From Nocardia shimofusensis NBRC 100134 (GTDB lineage: Bacteria > Actinomycetota > Actinomycetes > Mycobacteriales > Mycobacteriaceae), in assembly GCF_001613125.1 (NCBI RefSeq), contig NZ_BDBT01000012.1:124001-188000 (forward strand): DNA of 64,000 bases, given 5' to 3'. Positions 62,037 through 64,000 of this stretch are shown piece after piece. The stretch's first letter is position 1. Each line of letters starts with the position of its first letter. The notes under the pieces are model-generated. The model worked only from the letters and a program-made list of their open reading frames with translations, had not been told where the DNA came from and made no database searches. A program made the translations under genes and the position numbers.

Positions 62037-64000
62037 TCAGCCCGCGGCGACCGCGAGCACCTGACCGAATGCGAGGCCACCGTCGTTGGGTGGCAGTCTG
62101 CTGTGCGTGAGCACGGTGAATCCGTTGTCGCGCAGCAGTTTTCGGGAACCGGACAGCAGCAGTGCGTTCTGGAACACGCCGCCCGAGAGCGCCACGACCC
62201 GGTCCACCGCCGCGAACTCCCACGCGATATCGAGCACCAGCCGCGCGACGGCGGCGTGGAAGCGGGCGCCGATCGTCGCCGCCGGAACGCCGGCCGCCGC
62301 GTCGGCGACGACCGCGGCGATCACCGGGCCGGGGTCGATCAGCGCGGGGTCCGCACCGGAACCGACCGTGAACCGGTACGAGACCTCACCGGGATCGCCG
62401 TGGCGGGAGAGCCCTTCGAGTTCGATGGCCGCCTGTGCCTCGTAGTCCACGACGTGGCGGACCCCGGCCAGCGAGGACACCGCGTCGAACAATCTGCCCA
62501 TGCTGGAGGTCGGCACACAGCCCAGCCCGGTGCCGAACTGGTGCGCGAGCACCGCGCGTTCCTCGGCCGGGCAGGCGGCCACCGACGGGATCGCAGGCGA
62601 CCAGTCGATACCGGCGGCCCGCAGATGCGCCAGCGCCATGCGGTACGGCCGGTGCACCGACGTGTCGCCACCGGCCAGCGGCACGTATTTCAGGTGGGCC
62701 AGCCGCTGGTAGCCCTTGTATCCCGCGGCGAGGATCTCCCCGCCCCACACCGCGCCGTCGGGTCCGAACCCGGTGCCGTCGAAGGCGATTCCGAGGACGG
62801 TATCGGTCATACCGAGCCCGTGCTCACCCATGACGGCGGCGATATGCGCGTGGTGGTGCTGGACGGTGCGCACCGGGCGCTCGCCCGCGTGCCTGTGCGC
62901 CCACCCGGTGGACCGATAGCCCGGATGCGCGTCGGCGACGAGTTGGGCAGGGCGCACTCCGGTCAGCTCCTCCAGGTGCTGTTGCGTGGCGTCGAAAGCG
63001 CGCAGGGTCGCCAGATCGTCCATATCGCCGACATGCTGGCTCAGCCAGGCGTAGCGGCCGTCGGCGACGGCACAGACATTCTTCAGATCGGCGCCCACGG
63101 CGAGTGTCGGCGGCAGTGGCGCCGGAAGGGCCAGTGGCAGCGGCGCATAGCCGCGCGAGCGGCGTACCGGTGACTCGATGCCGTCGACCAGGCGCACCAC
63201 CGAATCGTCACACGGCACCAGGATGCGGCGGTCGTGCCACAACCACCCGTCCGCCAGCCCGGTGAGGCGCTCGCGCGCATCCGCGTCGTCGTAGCAGATC
63301 GGTTCACTGCTGCGGTTGCCCGAGGTCATCACCAGCACATCCGGGCCGACCGGGTCGCCGGCCAGGCCGAACAGCAGCGCGTGCAGCGGGGTGTAGGCCA
63401 GCATCACACCGAGGTCGGGGTTGCCGGGCGCGACGGACTCGGCGAGCGGTCTGTCCCCGCGGGCGAGCAGCACGATGGGCCGCTGCGGGCCGGTCAGCAG
63501 TCCGGCGGCCGCGGAGTCGACGACCGCGATCTCGCGCGCGAGCGCCACATCCGGCGCCATCACGGCGAAAGGCTTGCCGCCCCGGCGTTTACGGCGCCGC
63601 AGTTCGGCCACCGCCGCCTCGTTCGCCGCGTCGCAGGCCAGGTGATAGCCCCCGATGCCCTTCACCGCCAGAATTCCGCCCGACCGCAAGAGTTCGCGGG
63701 CCGTGGCGAGCGGCTCGCCACGGCCTGGTCCGGTGTAGAACAGGCGCGGGCCGCACTCGGGGCAGGCGATCGGCTGCGCGTGGAAACGGCGGTCGGTGGG
63801 ATCGTGGTATTCGCGGGCGCAGCGGTCGCACATCGGGAAGTCGGCCATGGAGGTGCGGGCCCGGTCGTAGGGCAACGCGGCGATGATGGTGAACCGGGGA
63901 CCGCAGTTGGTGCAGTTCACGAACGGGTGGCGGTACCGCCGGTCGGACGGATCGCGCAGTTCCGCCTCACATGCGGCGCAGAGGGCCATATCCGGTGAGG
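62037..64000 (-). CDS. hypF: Carbamoyltransferase HypF, 5' end outside window
   Basis: About 654 codons are visible; the frame is open to the right edge and the N-terminal acylphosphatase domain lies beyond it. Visible: the two zinc-finger-like motifs (CAACEAELRDPSDRRYRHPF...CTNCGPRF and CDRCAREYHDPTDRRF...CPECGPRLF), the YrdC-like domain (VKGIGGYHLACDA, MTSGNRSSEP) and the Kae1-like carbamoyltransferase domain (VQHHHAHIAAVMGE, IAFDGTGFGPDG, LSGGVFQNALL). It makes carbamoyl-AMP and transfers it to the HypE C-terminal Cys. First visible gene of the operon hypF-hypC-hypD-hypE-NiCoT-DUF6390. Confidence 0.96.
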   Translation of the reverse strand, partial: SPDMALCAACEAELRDPSDRRYRHPFVNCTNCGPRFTIIAALPYDRARTSMADFPMCDRCAREYHDPTDRRFHAQPIACPECGPRLFYTGPGRGEPLATARELLRSGGILAVKGIGGYHLACDAANEAAVAELRRRKRRGGKPFAVMAPDVALAREIAVVDSAAAGLLTGPQRPIVLLARGDRPLAESVAPGNPDLGVMLAYTPLHALLFGLAGDPVGPDVLVMTSGNRSSEPICYDDADARERLTGLADGWLWHDRRILVPCDDSVVRLVDGIESPVRRSRGYAPLPLALPAPLPPTLAVGADLKNVCAVADGRYAWLSQHVGDMDDLATLRAFDATQQHLEELTGVRPAQLVADAHPGYRSTGWAHRHAGERPVRTVQHHHAHIAAVMGEHGLGMTDTVLGIAFDGTGFGPDGAVWGGEILAAGYKGYQRLAHLKYVPLAGGDTSVHRPYRMALAHLRAAGIDWSPAIPSVAACPAEERAVLAHQFGTGLGCVPTSSMGRLFDAVSSLAGVRHVVDYEAQAAIELEGLSRHGDPGEVSYRFTVGSGADPALIDPGPVIAAVVADAAAGVPAATIGARFHAAVARLVLDIAWEFAAVDRVVALSGGVFQNALLLSGSRKLLRDNGFTVLTHSRLPPNDGGLAFGQVLAVAAG

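Noticed and set aside
62037..64000. HypF appears to lack its acylphosphatase domain
   Set aside because: The frame is open to the window edge, so the missing N-terminus is cut off by the window, not a real truncation.

Overview
The window is high-GC, densely coded DNA. The gene content points to a mycolic-acid actinobacterium (Mycobacteriales), most likely Nocardia or a close relative. Pointers are an LGFP-repeat lipoprotein, an antigen-85-like secreted esterase, an MPT70/83-like fasciclin lipoprotein, a magnesium-chelatase-like ATPase/VWA pair resembling M. tuberculosis Rv0958/Rv0959, a narK-GHJI locus and an actinobacterial hyp locus. This assignment comes from family recognition, not a search. 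I saw no insertion sequence, phage gene or CRISPR array.

Layout. 1-1850: end of an MFS transporter, a DsbA-like membrane thioredoxin and tRNA-Ala(GGC) with its terminator. 2170-5361: DHA2 efflux pump with a palindromic operator, its probable TetR regulator and an MBL hydrolase. 5481-10605: a terpene-cyclase-fold protein, then a three-gene set (unknown protein, MoxR ATPase, VWA-like metallopeptidase). 10881-15739: LGFP lipoprotein, two-component system, NTF2-like protein and FAD oxidoreductase. 15795-19836: polyprenyl diphosphate synthase and fasciclin lipoprotein with two CarH-like MerR/B12-fold paralogues; the synthase and lipoprotein promoters share 11-bp direct repeats. 19955-27544: a TetR-controlled aromatic ring-cleavage operon whose five genes are joined by 4-nt stop/start overlaps. 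27636-33355: SRPBCC protein, alpha/beta hydrolase, YcxB-like protein and a second ATPase/VWA pair.

33389-41525 (minus strand) is a complete narK-narG-narH-narJ-narI respiratory nitrate reductase operon. 41868-47530 is drug-defence-like: DHA2 pump with TetR and twin palindromes, a UvrA-like duplicated ABC ATPase, and an AraC/VOC pair. 47782-57576 holds a 71-aa unknown protein, PhoD-like phosphatase, Dps with a possible sigma-B-type promoter, antigen-85-like esterase, a TerD-AIM24 fusion, a LigD-type primase-polymerase coupled to a PLP enzyme, and an ABC-2 exporter. 57541-64000 (minus strand) is a hydrogenase-maturation operon: hypF (cut by the window edge), hypC, hypD, hypE, a nickel permease and a DUF6390-like gene.

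Working together: nar supplies nitrate respiration. hyp plus the nickel permease implies a [NiFe] hydrogenase encoded outside the window. The catabolic operon probably hydroxylates and cleaves an aromatic ring. The CarH-like cluster may tie isoprenoid and envelope genes to a cobalamin-fold regulator. Many short regulatory palindromes next to TetR-family genes are directly visible.
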